62,624 bases of DNA from an uncultured Peptostreptococcaceae bacterium. Lineage in GTDB: Bacteria; Bacillota; Clostridia; Peptostreptococcales; Anaerovoracaceae. The notes under the pieces are model-generated. The model was not told the DNA's origin and did no database searches. It saw only the letters and a list, made by a program, of their open reading frames with translations. The stretch covers positions 1-62,624 of the forward strand of contig CAJOKT010000012.1 in NCBI GenBank assembly GCA_905235115.1, written 5' to 3'. The position numbers and the translations under genes were made by a program. This document shows, in pieces, positions 17,466 through 25,075 of this stretch (its first letter is position 1; each line of letters begins with the position of its first letter).

Positions 17466-18065
17466 GAGTGGACCACATTTGCCCTTATGGTTTATTTGTG
17501 GCCCACATGCTTTGCGCATTGTGTGGGCCGCATTTGTTAAAAAACATGATTTGTGGCCCACATGCTTTCTCCCTGCTTGGGCCACATTTGTTGAAAAACA
17601 TGATTTGTGTCCCACATGCTTTCTCCCTGCTTGGGCCACATTTGTCGAAAAACATGATTTGTGGCCCACATGCTTTGCGCATTGTGTGGGCCGCATTTGT
17701 TGAAAACCATGATTTGTGGCCCACATGCTTTCTCCCTGCTTGGGCCACATTTGTCGAAAAACATGATTTGTGGCCCACATGCTTTGCGCATTGTGTGGGC
17801 CACATTTGTCGAAAAGCATGATTTGTGGCCCACATGCTTTGCGCATTGTGTGGGCCACATTTGTCGAAAAACATGATTTGTGGCCCACCTCTTTTCTCCC
17901 TGCTTGGGCCACATTTGTCGAAAAACATGATTTGTGGCCCACCTCTTTTCTCCCTGCTTGGGCCGCATTTATCCCTTTATATAGTTTGTGGTCCAATTGA
18001 GCTGAAACAAAATGGGCCACAACCCTTCAAAACCGTGGGTTTCGGCCCAATTGCCCTTTAAGCCT
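17466..18065. repeat. Tandem hairpin array 3 (54-55-bp units)
   Basis: The arm TGTGGCCCAC (one unit has GTGTCCCAC) starts at 17497, 17552, 17606, 17660, 17715, 17769, 17824, 17879 and 17933, so the period is 54 or 55 bp. Each pairs with GTGGGCCACA or GTGGGCCGCA (or a 9-bp TGGGCCACA) across a 15-17-nt loop. Two loop types alternate: ATGCTTTGCGCATTGT and a CTTTCTCCCTGC type. The linker is TTTGTCGAAAAACATGATT. The A-to-G change in the right arm keeps U-G pairing in a plus-strand RNA. Degenerate copies flank the array (TGGTCCAATTG at 17990, CGGCCCAATTG near 18044, CAGCCCAATTGGG near 18107). Confidence 0.95.
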
Positions 18066-18170
18066 GTTGTTTACATTGCCATTTTACCACACCCTAACAT
18101 CCTTTTCAGCCCAATTGGGTCCTTCAGTGCAAAAAATCCGCACCCCGCGCCCGCCCACGCCCACGTAAAA

Positions 18171-18192
18171 ACGGCGCCCCGCGGGGCGCCGT
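18171..18192 (-). terminator. Terminator of hbd
   Basis: A perfect GC-rich inverted repeat ACGGCGCCCC-GC-GGGGCGCCGT, followed on the minus strand by TTTTTACG, 18 bp past the hbd stop. Confidence 0.8.
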
Positions 18193-18209
18193 CCTCATTC
18201 AGCAGAAAA

Positions 18210-19058
18210 CTATTTCTGATAGTTGTAGAATCCTTCTCCGGTCTTCCTGCCGAGCTTGCCGGCTCTTACCATCTTTCTGAGAAGCGGGTTCGCACGATAC
18301 TTGGGGTCGCCGAACTCTTTATAGAGCACATCCATGATGGCCAGGCATACGTCAAGTCCGATGAGGTCGCCCAGTTCGAGGGGTCCCATGGGGTGGTTTG
18401 CGCCGAGCTTCATGGCTGTGTCGATTCCTTCCACTGAAGCAAGTCCGTCAGCATAGATGCCGATTCCCTCGTTGATCATGGGGATGAGGATCCTGTTGAC
18501 TACGAATCCGGGGCCTTCCTTGACTTCAACGGGTGTCTTGCCAAGGATCTCGGAAAGTTCAACAACTTCGTTCTTGGTCTCCTCGGATGTTGTGAGTCCG
18601 GGGATGATCTCTACCAGCTTCATTGCCGGTACCGGGTTGAAGAAGTGCATTCCTACGACCTTGTCGGGTCTGCCGGATGCCACTGCGATCTCGGTGATGG
18701 AAAGTGAGGATGTGTTTGTTGCAAGGATGGCTTCCGGCTTGCAAATCTCGTTGAGCTGCTGGAAAAGCGCCTTCTTTGCTTCCATTTCCTCTGTGGACGC
18801 CTCTATGACAAGGTCAGCATCAGCGATGATGTTGATGTCTGTGGACCCATGGATCCTGGAAAGAACTGCATCAGCCTCTTCCTGGGTGATCTTTTCCTTG
18901 GCTACCATCTTGGAGAGGTTTTTCTGAACCGTTGCGAGACCCTTCTCTATGGAAGTCTCTCTTCTGGCTCTCATGACTACCTCATAGCCCTTCTGAGCAC
19001 ACACCTGGATGATGCCGGCTCCCATGGTTCCTGTTCCTAATACGCCGATTTTCTTCAT
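18210..19058 (-). CDS. hbd: 3-hydroxybutyryl-CoA dehydrogenase
   Basis: Reduces acetoacetyl-CoA to 3-hydroxybutyryl-CoA with NAD(P)H in butyrate-type fermentation, or runs in reverse. The 282-aa product begins [15 protein letters not shown] (Rossmann nucleotide site) and has the family [14 protein letters not shown] motif with the catalytic His (about residue 138) and the C-terminal dimerisation helices ([16 protein letters not shown]). The start is ATG 19058, 10 nt after GGAGG; ATG 19067 is only 1 nt from it. No crotonase or thiolase gene is adjacent. It lies downstream of the hydrogenase operon but has its own promoter and a perfect inverted repeat. Confidence 0.96.
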   Translation of the reverse strand: MKKIGVLGTGTMGAGIIQVCAQKGYEVVMRARRETSIEKGLATVQKNLSKMVAKEKITQEEADAVLSRIHGSTDINIIADADLVIEASTEEMEAKKALFQQLNEICKPEAILATNTSSLSITEIAVASGRPDKVVGMHFFNPVPAMKLVEIIPGLTTSEETKNEVVELSEILGKTPVEVKEGPGFVVNRILIPMINEGIGIYADGLASVEGIDTAMKLGANHPMGPLELGDLIGLDVCLAIMDVLYKEFGDPKYRANPLLRKMVRAGKLGRKTGEGFYNYQK

Positions 19059-19110
19059 TTGAAACATGCCTCCTTAAATATATTGGTTAGTTTGTTTGAT
19101 TGAACAGTTT

Positions 19111-19144
19111 TGTTAAAAAATAGATTTAACACTTATATATTATA
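19111..19144 (-). promoter_or_regulatory. hbd promoter -10 and operator-like inverted repeat
   Basis: On the minus strand a TATAAT (19139-19144) is followed, at the expected transcription start, by a perfect 21-bp repeat TGTTAAA-N7-TTTAACA (19111-19131). Half sites resemble those of the redox repressor Rex, which controls hbd in other clostridia, but the centre is longer than the usual Rex spacing. A repressor site is the likely reading; the protein is not identified. Confidence 0.5.
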
Positions 19145-19159
19145 ACCTAACTTGCGCAA

Positions 19160-19190
19160 AAAAGAAACCCCCGCAGGGGGCTTCTTTTTG
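19160..19190 (-). terminator. Terminator of the hydrogenase operon
   Basis: AAAAAGAAGCCCCC / GGGGGTTTCTTTTTT around a 3-nt loop on the minus strand, directly after the stop codon of the hydrogenase large subunit, ending in a six-T run. Confidence 0.8.
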
Positions 19191-19191
19191 T

Positions 19192-21018
19192 TTAGTTGTT
19201 CTGATCTTTGACAACGAAGTTTTCGTCGGTCAGCTGTCCTACGATCCCCCGCGGCACGTAATGTGTGTGCAGGTACTCGTGGGAACGATGGCAGCCGGGA
19301 CCGCCCCATTCCTCGTAGAAGGCCATGAGCGAGGGGTTTTCATGGGATTTTCGGAGGGCCTTGCTCTCGTCCTCGCTGTAGAGGGCATCGATCCTCTTTT
19401 GCCGAACGATCCTGATGTCCTCCTTGGGTCTGGGCTGTCCGCCCCCCGTGATGCAGCCTCCGGGGCAGCCCATGACCTCGATGAAGTGATAGGGGGATTC
19501 CCCGTTCTTTATCTGCTCCATGAGGATGCGGGCCCCTTCGAAGCCGCTGGTGACAGCCACCTTTACTTCGAAGCCTTCGGCTGCTTTCCACTCGGGCTTC
19601 ACGTCCTCCAGCCTGATGGTAGCTTCCTTGATCTGCTTCACGCCCATGATGGGCTCCACATGGAGTCCGTCAAAGGGAAGTTCCCTGCCGGTGATGATCT
19701 CATATACCGTGCGCAGGGCCGCCTCCATTACTCCGCCTGTGACGCCGAAGATATCAGCCGCACCGGTGGACAGTCCCAGCGGTGCATCGAACTCCTCGTC
19801 GGGAAGAGACAGGAAGTCGATACCCATTTCGCGGATCATATCCCCCAACTCCCTGGTGGTGATGACCGCGTCCACGTTGGGCACGCCGTCGTTCATCATT
19901 TCGGGGCGTGCGCACTCGGTCTTCTTGGCGGTGCAGGGCATCACTGACACCACGTACATGTCGTCTGGGGTGGTGCCGATCTTTTCGGCGTAGTAGCTCT
20001 TGATCACCGCTCCGAACATCTCGTGGGGAGACTTGCAGGTGGAAAGATGGGCCAGCTGGTCGGGATAGTTTTTCTCAATGAACTGGATCCAGCCGGGGGA
20101 ACAGCTTGTCATCATGGGAAGAACGGCGTCTTTTCCCTCGAGAACGGCTTTGAACCGCTCAAGGAATTCAGTTCCTTCCTCCATGATGGTCAGGTCCGCG
20201 CTCCAGTTGGTGTCGAACACGTTGTTGAAGCCCATGCGCCTCAGAGCCGCCGCCAGCTTGCCAGTCGCGCGGCTTCCAGGGGGAAGGCCGAAGCATTCGC
20301 CTATGCCCACTCTGACAGCGGGGGCGGGCTGCACCACCACATGCTTGTCCTGTTCGGCCAGGGCTTTGTAGACCCGATCCTTGTGGCTGGTCTCAGTGAG
20401 GGCGCCCACAGGGCATACCTCCACGCACTGTCCGCAAAACGCGCAGGAGCTGGCTCCTATGGGAAGGCCGAAGGCAGGGGAGACGTGGGTCTTGAAGCCT
20501 CTGTCCTCGGCGCCGAGAACTGCGGTGGTCTGGATGTTTTTGCACACGCTGATGCAGCGTCTGCAGAGGATGCATTTGTTGGGATTCCTGGTGATGGACT
20601 CGGAAACATCTATCGGATATTCGATCCTCTCACCCTCGTAGTGGTTTCCCGAGATGCCCAGCTCCCTTCCAAGGGCCTGGAACTCGCAGTCCTGGTTTCT
20701 GACGCAGGCAAGGCAGTCCTGAGCGTGGTTGGAAAGGAGAAGTTCATACATAGTGCGTCTGGCTTCGCGGACCCTCGGAGTATTGGTTTCGATTATCATG
20801 CCCTCCTGGGCTTCCACCATGCAGGATGCCTGTAGGTTTTTGGCCGGGGGCATCATCTGCTCCACAAGGCAGATCCTGCAGGCTCCGTATTTGTTTATCC
20901 CTTCCAGGTAGCAAAGCTTCGGGATATGGATGCCGTTGAGCTCCGCAGCCTGGAGGATGGTGCTTCCCTGGGGAGCGATACAGTCTTTTCCGTTTATGAT
21001 AAGTCTAATATCTGCCAT
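19192..21018 (-). CDS. hydA: [FeFe] hydrogenase catalytic subunit (NAD-linked, HndD/HydA type)
   Basis: Makes or takes up H2. The 608-aa product has, in order: an N-terminal [2Fe-2S] domain (Cys36, 47, 50, 66), the His98-Cys102-Cys105-Cys111 [4Fe-4S] site, two ferredoxin clusters (Cys149-159 and Cys192-202), and the H-cluster domain with the motifs TSCSPGW (304-310), MPCTAKK (360-366) and GCPGGCITGGGQ (517-528). The position after Cys306 is Ser, where many hydrogenases have the proton-relay Cys. The start is ATG 21018, 8 nt after GGAGG. It is the third gene of nuoE / nuoF-gltD / hydA, so it is likely part of an electron-bifurcating or NAD(P)-linked complex. Confidence 0.95.
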   Translation of the reverse strand: MADIRLIINGKDCIAPQGSTILQAAELNGIHIPKLCYLEGINKYGACRICLVEQMMPPAKNLQASCMVEAQEGMIIETNTPRVREARRTMYELLLSNHAQDCLACVRNQDCEFQALGRELGISGNHYEGERIEYPIDVSESITRNPNKCILCRRCISVCKNIQTTAVLGAEDRGFKTHVSPAFGLPIGASSCAFCGQCVEVCPVGALTETSHKDRVYKALAEQDKHVVVQPAPAVRVGIGECFGLPPGSRATGKLAAALRRMGFNNVFDTNWSADLTIMEEGTEFLERFKAVLEGKDAVLPMMTSCSPGWIQFIEKNYPDQLAHLSTCKSPHEMFGAVIKSYYAEKIGTTPDDMYVVSVMPCTAKKTECARPEMMNDGVPNVDAVITTRELGDMIREMGIDFLSLPDEEFDAPLGLSTGAADIFGVTGGVMEAALRTVYEIITGRELPFDGLHVEPIMGVKQIKEATIRLEDVKPEWKAAEGFEVKVAVTSGFEGARILMEQIKNGESPYHFIEVMGCPGGCITGGGQPRPKEDIRIVRQKRIDALYSEDESKALRKSHENPSLMAFYEEWGGPGCHRSHEYLHTHYVPRGIVGQLTDENFVVKDQNN

Positions 21019-21023
21019 CTTTC

Positions 21024-24000
21024 TCACCTCCTGTCACAGCGCAGGCATCTGCTGGCCTCGGCACGGGCATCCAGCTCGTGCATACCCAGATTTCTCTCCA
21101 TGAAGCCTGTGATGGCGTCTCTGGAGGAGAGCTGTCTGGCCAGGAATCTGCCGTGAGGATCGATATCTCCCTCGATGTGGTTGTCGCTGATCTCCTGCTC
21201 AAAGCCTTTTGCGAGGATCCCGTCTCCGCCCAGATACTTGTCTATGTTGGAAGCGGCAAGTTTGCCGTCGGCAACGGCGTTGACGATGTCCTTGGGGCCT
21301 CTTGAAGTGTCTCCTCCCACAAAGACCCCGGGTTCGGATGTCGCCTGGGTGTAGCGGTCTGCACTGATGCGTCCGTCTTTGCTGTCCAGGCTGTCATTTA
21401 AGAACCCGATGTCAGGGGTCTGTGAAATGGCAGGGATGACCACGTCGAAGTTTTCCACCAGGCGTTTCCCGGTGTCCACGGGGAATTTACGTCCTGACTT
21501 GTCGAAATCGCCGGGCATGAGCACTGCCATCTCCAGCTGATCGACCTTGCCGTTCCATCCGATGACGCGGGTGGGATTCACCATGGTGCGGAGCACCACG
21601 CCTTCCTCTATGGCGTCACGGATCTCATCCTTGTCGGCAGGCATATCGTCACGGGATCTTCTGTAGATGATCTGCACCTCCGCAGCGTGGAGCCTGATGG
21701 CTGTACGGGCAGAGTCTATGGCGGTGTTGCCGCCTCCGATGATTGCCACCCGCTTCCCTTCAAAGTCAAGGTCATGCTTAAGAGCAACCCTCTTCAGGAA
21801 GTCAAGGCCGTGATAAACTCCATCCAGATCCTCCCCCGGGATCCCCAGCTTCAGCACCTTCTGGGCGCCGATGGAGATCATGACGGCATCGTATTCTGCC
21901 TTGAGTTCATCGTATCGCCCTGCTTCGATCTTCTCGCCGCAGTGGATCTTGACTCCTGTCTTCATGATGTTGCCGATCTCATGCTCTATGATACCCGCCG
22001 GCAGTCTGTAGTCCGGAATGCCGTAGGCCATTACGCCGCCCGGGCGATCCTCAGCTTCGAAAACATCCACCTGATAACCCTTTCTGGCCAGATAGTAGGC
22101 GCAGGTGAGTCCGGTGGGACCGGCTCCTATGACGGCCACCTTCTTGTCCAGATGGGCCACCGGGATGTAGTCTTCATCCTTGGGATAACCGTACTTGTAG
22201 GCAACGTCCGTGGCATATCTCTTAAGCTCGCAGATGGCCATGGCTTCGTCCACGGTGCCTCTCCTGCAGCGGGTCTCGCAGGGATGGGTACAGACACGTC
22301 CGCAGATCCCCGCAAAAGGATTGTCCCTCAGCATTATCCGGGCTGCGCCGAAGTAATCGCTGGTGGCGATCAGACTCATGTAGCCTGGGATGTTGATGCC
22401 TGCGGGGCAGGTGTTTTCGCAGGGGGAGCTCACCAGCTCGCCGCACACTCCGGCCGCGCACTTCCCGAGAAGTATGTGGTCCGCATATTCGTCGCGGAAA
22501 TACTTGATTGTGGAAAGCACCGGATTGGCTGCGGTCTGGCCAAGTCCGCACATGGCGGAGTCTTTGATGATCTTTCCCAGCTTCTCCAGACGCTCGATAT
22601 CTCCCCACCGGCCTTTTCCTTCGGTTATGCGGTTCAGGATCTCCAGCATGCGCTTGGTGCCGACGCGGCAGGCAGTACACTTGCCGCAGGATTCCTCCTG
22701 GATGAAATCCATGTAGAATCTGGCCGTGTCCACCATGCAGGTGTCCTCGTCCATGATGATCAGTCCTCCGGACCCGACGATGGAGCCCAGTTCAGCCAGG
22801 CTCTCGTAATCCATGGGCACGTTGATGTTGTCTGCGGTGATGCAGCCGCCGGAGGGTCCGCCGGTCTGGGCGGCCTTGAATTTTTTGCCGTTGGGGATGC
22901 CGCCGCCGATGGAGTAGATCACGTCCGACAGAGGCGTACCCATGGGGATCTCCACCAGGCCGGTGTTCTCGATGTTGCCGGTCAGAGCGAAGACCTTGGT
23001 ACCCGGGCTCTTTTCCGTCCCGTACTGGCGGAACCAGTCGGAGCCGTTGAGCATGATAGCGGGTACGGTTGCCAGAGTCTCTACATTATTGATGATGGTC
23101 GGATGTCCGAAAAGTCCGTTCTGGAAGGGGAAGGGCGGTTTCTGCCTGGGCTCGCCTCTGTGGCCCTCCACAGAGGACATGAGGGCAGTCTCCTCGCCGC
23201 AGACGAAGGCGCCTGCGCCGATCCTGATCTCGATGTCGAAGTCGAACCCTGAATCGAAGATATTCTTTCCAAGGACCCCCTCTTCACGGGCCATCTCCAG
23301 AGCGTCCCTAAGACGCCGGATGGCTATGGGATACTCGGCACGGATGTAGACCACGCCATGAGTGGCTCCGATGGCGTAGCCTGCAATGGCCATGCCCTCG
23401 ATGACGCTGTGGGGGTCTCCCTCGAATACGGAGCGGTCCATGAATGCTCCGGGATCTCCCTCATCAGCGTTGCATATGATGTATTTTTCGGAGTCTTCCT
23501 GAGCATATGCGGCCTCCCACTTGATTCCCGTGGGGAAGCCCGCGCCGCCGCGGCCGCGGAGTCCGGAGTCCTTGATGACCTTGATCACCTCTTCCCTGTC
23601 CTGTCTCTCCAGGATCCTGGCAAGGGCGATGTAGCCGTCTTTTGCGATGTAACTGGCTATGCTGTTAACGTCGATCAGACCGCAGTTTCTCAGTGCGATC
23701 CTGACCTGGCGCCGGAAGAACTCGACTTCGTTGATATTTGCGACTCTCTTCTTCTGCAGGCTGTCGTAGAAGGTGTAGTCCACGATGGGTTCTCCGCCGA
23801 TGAAATGCTTCTGGACCACATCCCTCACCTTTTCAGGAGTCATTTCCGTGTAATATGTCTCGTCAGGCAGTATGTATACCACGGGTCCCACCGCGCAGGT
23901 GCCCATGCAGCCCCTCTCTATCACGGCCACTTCGCTGGTCAGGCCCCTCTTTTCCAGTTCCTCCACCAGTGCGTCCCGGACCTCCTTGCAGCCTGCGGAG

Positions 24001-24104
24001 GTACAGCCCGTTCCGAAGCAGACCAGGGCCTGATATTTGTAACGGCCCATCTTTTCGCGGTAAGTCTTCTTGATGGTCTTAAGGTCGGCAATGCTCTTTA
24101 TCAT
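21024..24104 (-). CDS. NuoF-like hydrogenase subunit fused to GltD-like flavoprotein
   Basis: The 1026-aa product joins two redox modules. Residues about 1-115 are a thioredoxin-like [2Fe-2S] domain (CFGTGCTSAGC, CMGTCAVG). Residues about 130-555 are NuoF: GRGGAGFPTG for FMN/NADH and ESCGKCTACRVG for the [4Fe-4S] cluster. The last 470 residues match the GltD/NfnB family: a Fer4_20-type cysteine region (SPCENTCPAGINIPG, CGRVCTHPCETRC), an FAD site (VIGAGPTGLTCAYY), an NAD(P) site (IIGGGNTAIDSA) and a final CLRCDRR. Ordinary hydrogenase NuoF subunits end in a two-cluster ferredoxin domain, which is absent here. It overlaps the end of nuoE by 4 bp and precedes hydA by 5 bp. The second flavin could allow NADPH use; that is inference. 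Confidence 0.93.
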   Translation of the reverse strand: MIKSIADLKTIKKTYREKMGRYKYQALVCFGTGCTSAGCKEVRDALVEELEKRGLTSEVAVIERGCMGTCAVGPVVYILPDETYYTEMTPEKVRDVVQKHFIGGEPIVDYTFYDSLQKKRVANINEVEFFRRQVRIALRNCGLIDVNSIASYIAKDGYIALARILERQDREEVIKVIKDSGLRGRGGAGFPTGIKWEAAYAQEDSEKYIICNADEGDPGAFMDRSVFEGDPHSVIEGMAIAGYAIGATHGVVYIRAEYPIAIRRLRDALEMAREEGVLGKNIFDSGFDFDIEIRIGAGAFVCGEETALMSSVEGHRGEPRQKPPFPFQNGLFGHPTIINNVETLATVPAIMLNGSDWFRQYGTEKSPGTKVFALTGNIENTGLVEIPMGTPLSDVIYSIGGGIPNGKKFKAAQTGGPSGGCITADNINVPMDYESLAELGSIVGSGGLIIMDEDTCMVDTARFYMDFIQEESCGKCTACRVGTKRMLEILNRITEGKGRWGDIERLEKLGKIIKDSAMCGLGQTAANPVLSTIKYFRDEYADHILLGKCAAGVCGELVSSPCENTCPAGINIPGYMSLIATSDYFGAARIMLRDNPFAGICGRVCTHPCETRCRRGTVDEAMAICELKRYATDVAYKYGYPKDEDYIPVAHLDKKVAVIGAGPTGLTCAYYLARKGYQVDVFEAEDRPGGVMAYGIPDYRLPAGIIEHEIGNIMKTGVKIHCGEKIEAGRYDELKAEYDAVMISIGAQKVLKLGIPGEDLDGVYHGLDFLKRVALKHDLDFEGKRVAIIGGGNTAIDSARTAIRLHAAEVQIIYRRSRDDMPADKDEIRDAIEEGVVLRTMVNPTRVIGWNGKVDQLEMAVLMPGDFDKSGRKFPVDTGKRLVENFDVVIPAISQTPDIGFLNDSLDSKDGRISADRYTQATSEPGVFVGGDTSRGPKDIVNAVADGKLAASNIDKYLGGDGILAKGFEQEISDNHIEGDIDPHGRFLARQLSSRDAITGFMERNLGMHELDARAEASRCLRCDRR

Positions 24105-24667
24105 GATGCGGCACCTCCCTCCTCCTCATCTGACTGTTTTTCCGCTTCATAGTACTTCCTGAGCAAAATATGCAGCTTCTGCGGCGTCATCTGCTTGTAT
24201 ACGTCATCATCGATCATGATGGCCGGCGCCAGTCCGCATGCTCCGATGCAGCGGGCGATCTCAAAAGTGAAGAGACCGTCTTCAGTAGTGTCGCCCACGT
24301 CGATCCCAAGCTCCGTCTTGATGGCTTCCACCAGACGCTTGCCGCCTCTTACGTAGCAGGCAGTGCCCTGGCAGACCCTGATGGTGTGCTTGCCTCTCTT
24401 CTTGGTGGTGAAGAACGAATAAAAGCTTACGACCCCGCTGACCTCAGCCAGAGGTACATTCATTTTTCCGGCGATGTAGTACTGTAAGTCCTCCGGGAGG
24501 TACCCGTAGGCCTCCTGTGCCTCATGAAGCACCATGATCAATGCGCCTTCATGATCCCTGTACCTCTCCACAGCCTGATCGATAAGCGAGTACAGAGCCT
24601 GTTCCTCTTCGCTCATGTTACATCGGTCCGGTGGAGTCACCTTCCTGCTGCCTGATCTTACTTCCAT
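24101..24667 (-). CDS. nuoE: NuoE-like [2Fe-2S] hydrogenase subunit
   Basis: An electron-transfer subunit (HndA/HydC type) of 188 aa. A helical N-terminal domain (GALIMVLHEAQEAYGYLP) precedes a thioredoxin-like fold with four cluster cysteines (VCQGTACY at about 111-118 and RCIGACG at about 152-158). It is first in the operon with the NuoF-GltD and hydrogenase genes. ATG 24667 lacks a strong ribosome binding site of its own. A GGAGG instead serves ATG 24693, which opens an 11-codon frame that ends just inside nuoE, so coupling from a leader peptide is possible. ATG 24616 (MSEEEQ) is another candidate start. Confidence 0.93.
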   Translation of the reverse strand: MEVRSGSRKVTPPDRCNMSEEEQALYSLIDQAVERYRDHEGALIMVLHEAQEAYGYLPEDLQYYIAGKMNVPLAEVSGVVSFYSFFTTKKRGKHTIRVCQGTACYVRGGKRLVEAIKTELGIDVGDTTEDGLFTFEIARCIGACGLAPAIMIDDDVYKQMTPQKLHILLRKYYEAEKQSDEEEGGAAS

Positions 24668-24693
24668 AACATCTGCATGGACACCGGGTCCAT
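24658..24693 (-). CDS. Possible 11-codon leader frame overlapping nuoE
   Basis: On the minus strand GGAGG, 4 nt, then ATG begins MDPVSMQMLWK and a TAA stop that overlaps the nuoE start in another frame. ATGGAC/GTCCAT in it can pair. It may couple translation into nuoE or be chance. Confidence 0.3.
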   Translation of the reverse strand: MDPVSMQMLWK

Positions 24694-24861
24694 GCGCCTC
24701 CTTCCTCTTTTATCCGCACACACCTTTCAGGTGCCATCGCATGCGGATGCGTAGGCATTGTAAAGTCAGATAAATTGTATCATTGCGCCATAAATTTTGT
24801 ACAGATAAAAAAACATTATTCTACATGTATACATAATTATGTATTTATACGTAAAAAATTA
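24694..24861 (-). promoter_or_regulatory. Leader and promoter region of the hydrogenase operon
   Basis: AT-rich, without a gene. On the minus strand TGTACA, 18 nt, TACAAT (about 24774-24803) is the best promoter candidate, about 110 bp before nuoE. AT-rich palindromic runs (TACATGTATACATAATTATGTA, in parts) lie near 24832. A leader hairpin pairs GCATGCGATGG-like and related bases near 24735. The regulator is unknown. Confidence 0.35.
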
Positions 24862-24887
24862 GTCTGCCGGCCTTCCGGCCGGCAGAC
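24862..24887 (-). terminator. Terminator of the TRAP/LctP operon
   Basis: GTCTGCCGGCC-TTCC-GGCCGGCAGAC, followed on the minus strand by TAATTTTTTACG, 12 bp past the stop of the small membrane-protein gene. Confidence 0.85.
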
Positions 24888-24898
24888 TCGCTATTTTA

Positions 24899-25066
24899 TT
24901 ATACTTTGTCACCTGTTTTACCGGGTTCTTTGATCAGCGCTCCTATGGTCACCGCCGCTATACCCGATATGCCTGCGATGCCCAGTATGTCGTTTCCCAG
25001 CCGGCATGCGCCGTACAGTGCTCCGAAGGCAGCTGTCAGAATTATGCATAATACTATGTTTTTCAT
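24899..25066 (-). CDS. Small membrane protein (55 aa)
   Basis: Too short for most gene callers, but GGAGG lies 5 nt before the ATG, the gap to the LctP gene is only 9 bp, and a terminator follows. The product starts MKNIVLCIILTAAFG, has a second hydrophobic stretch (ILGIAGISGIAAVTIGALI) and ends in a charged EPGKTGDKV tail, so two short helices are likely. I do not recognise the family. It may be an accessory of the permease encoded directly upstream. Confidence 0.7.
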   Translation of the reverse strand: MKNIVLCIILTAAFGALYGACRLGNDILGIAGISGIAAVTIGALIKEPGKTGDKV

Positions 25067-25075
25067 CCTTGCCTC

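Noticed and set aside
17436-18020. N-terminal extension of the nuclease-like gene through array 3 to 18020
   Set aside because: The extension is translated repeat DNA, units shift frame at 55-bp steps, and a GGAGG points to a start at 17435.
19111-19131. Standard Rex operator at hbd
   Set aside because: Half sites fit but the centre is 7 bp where 4 is expected between TTAA cores, so it is reported only as an operator-like repeat.
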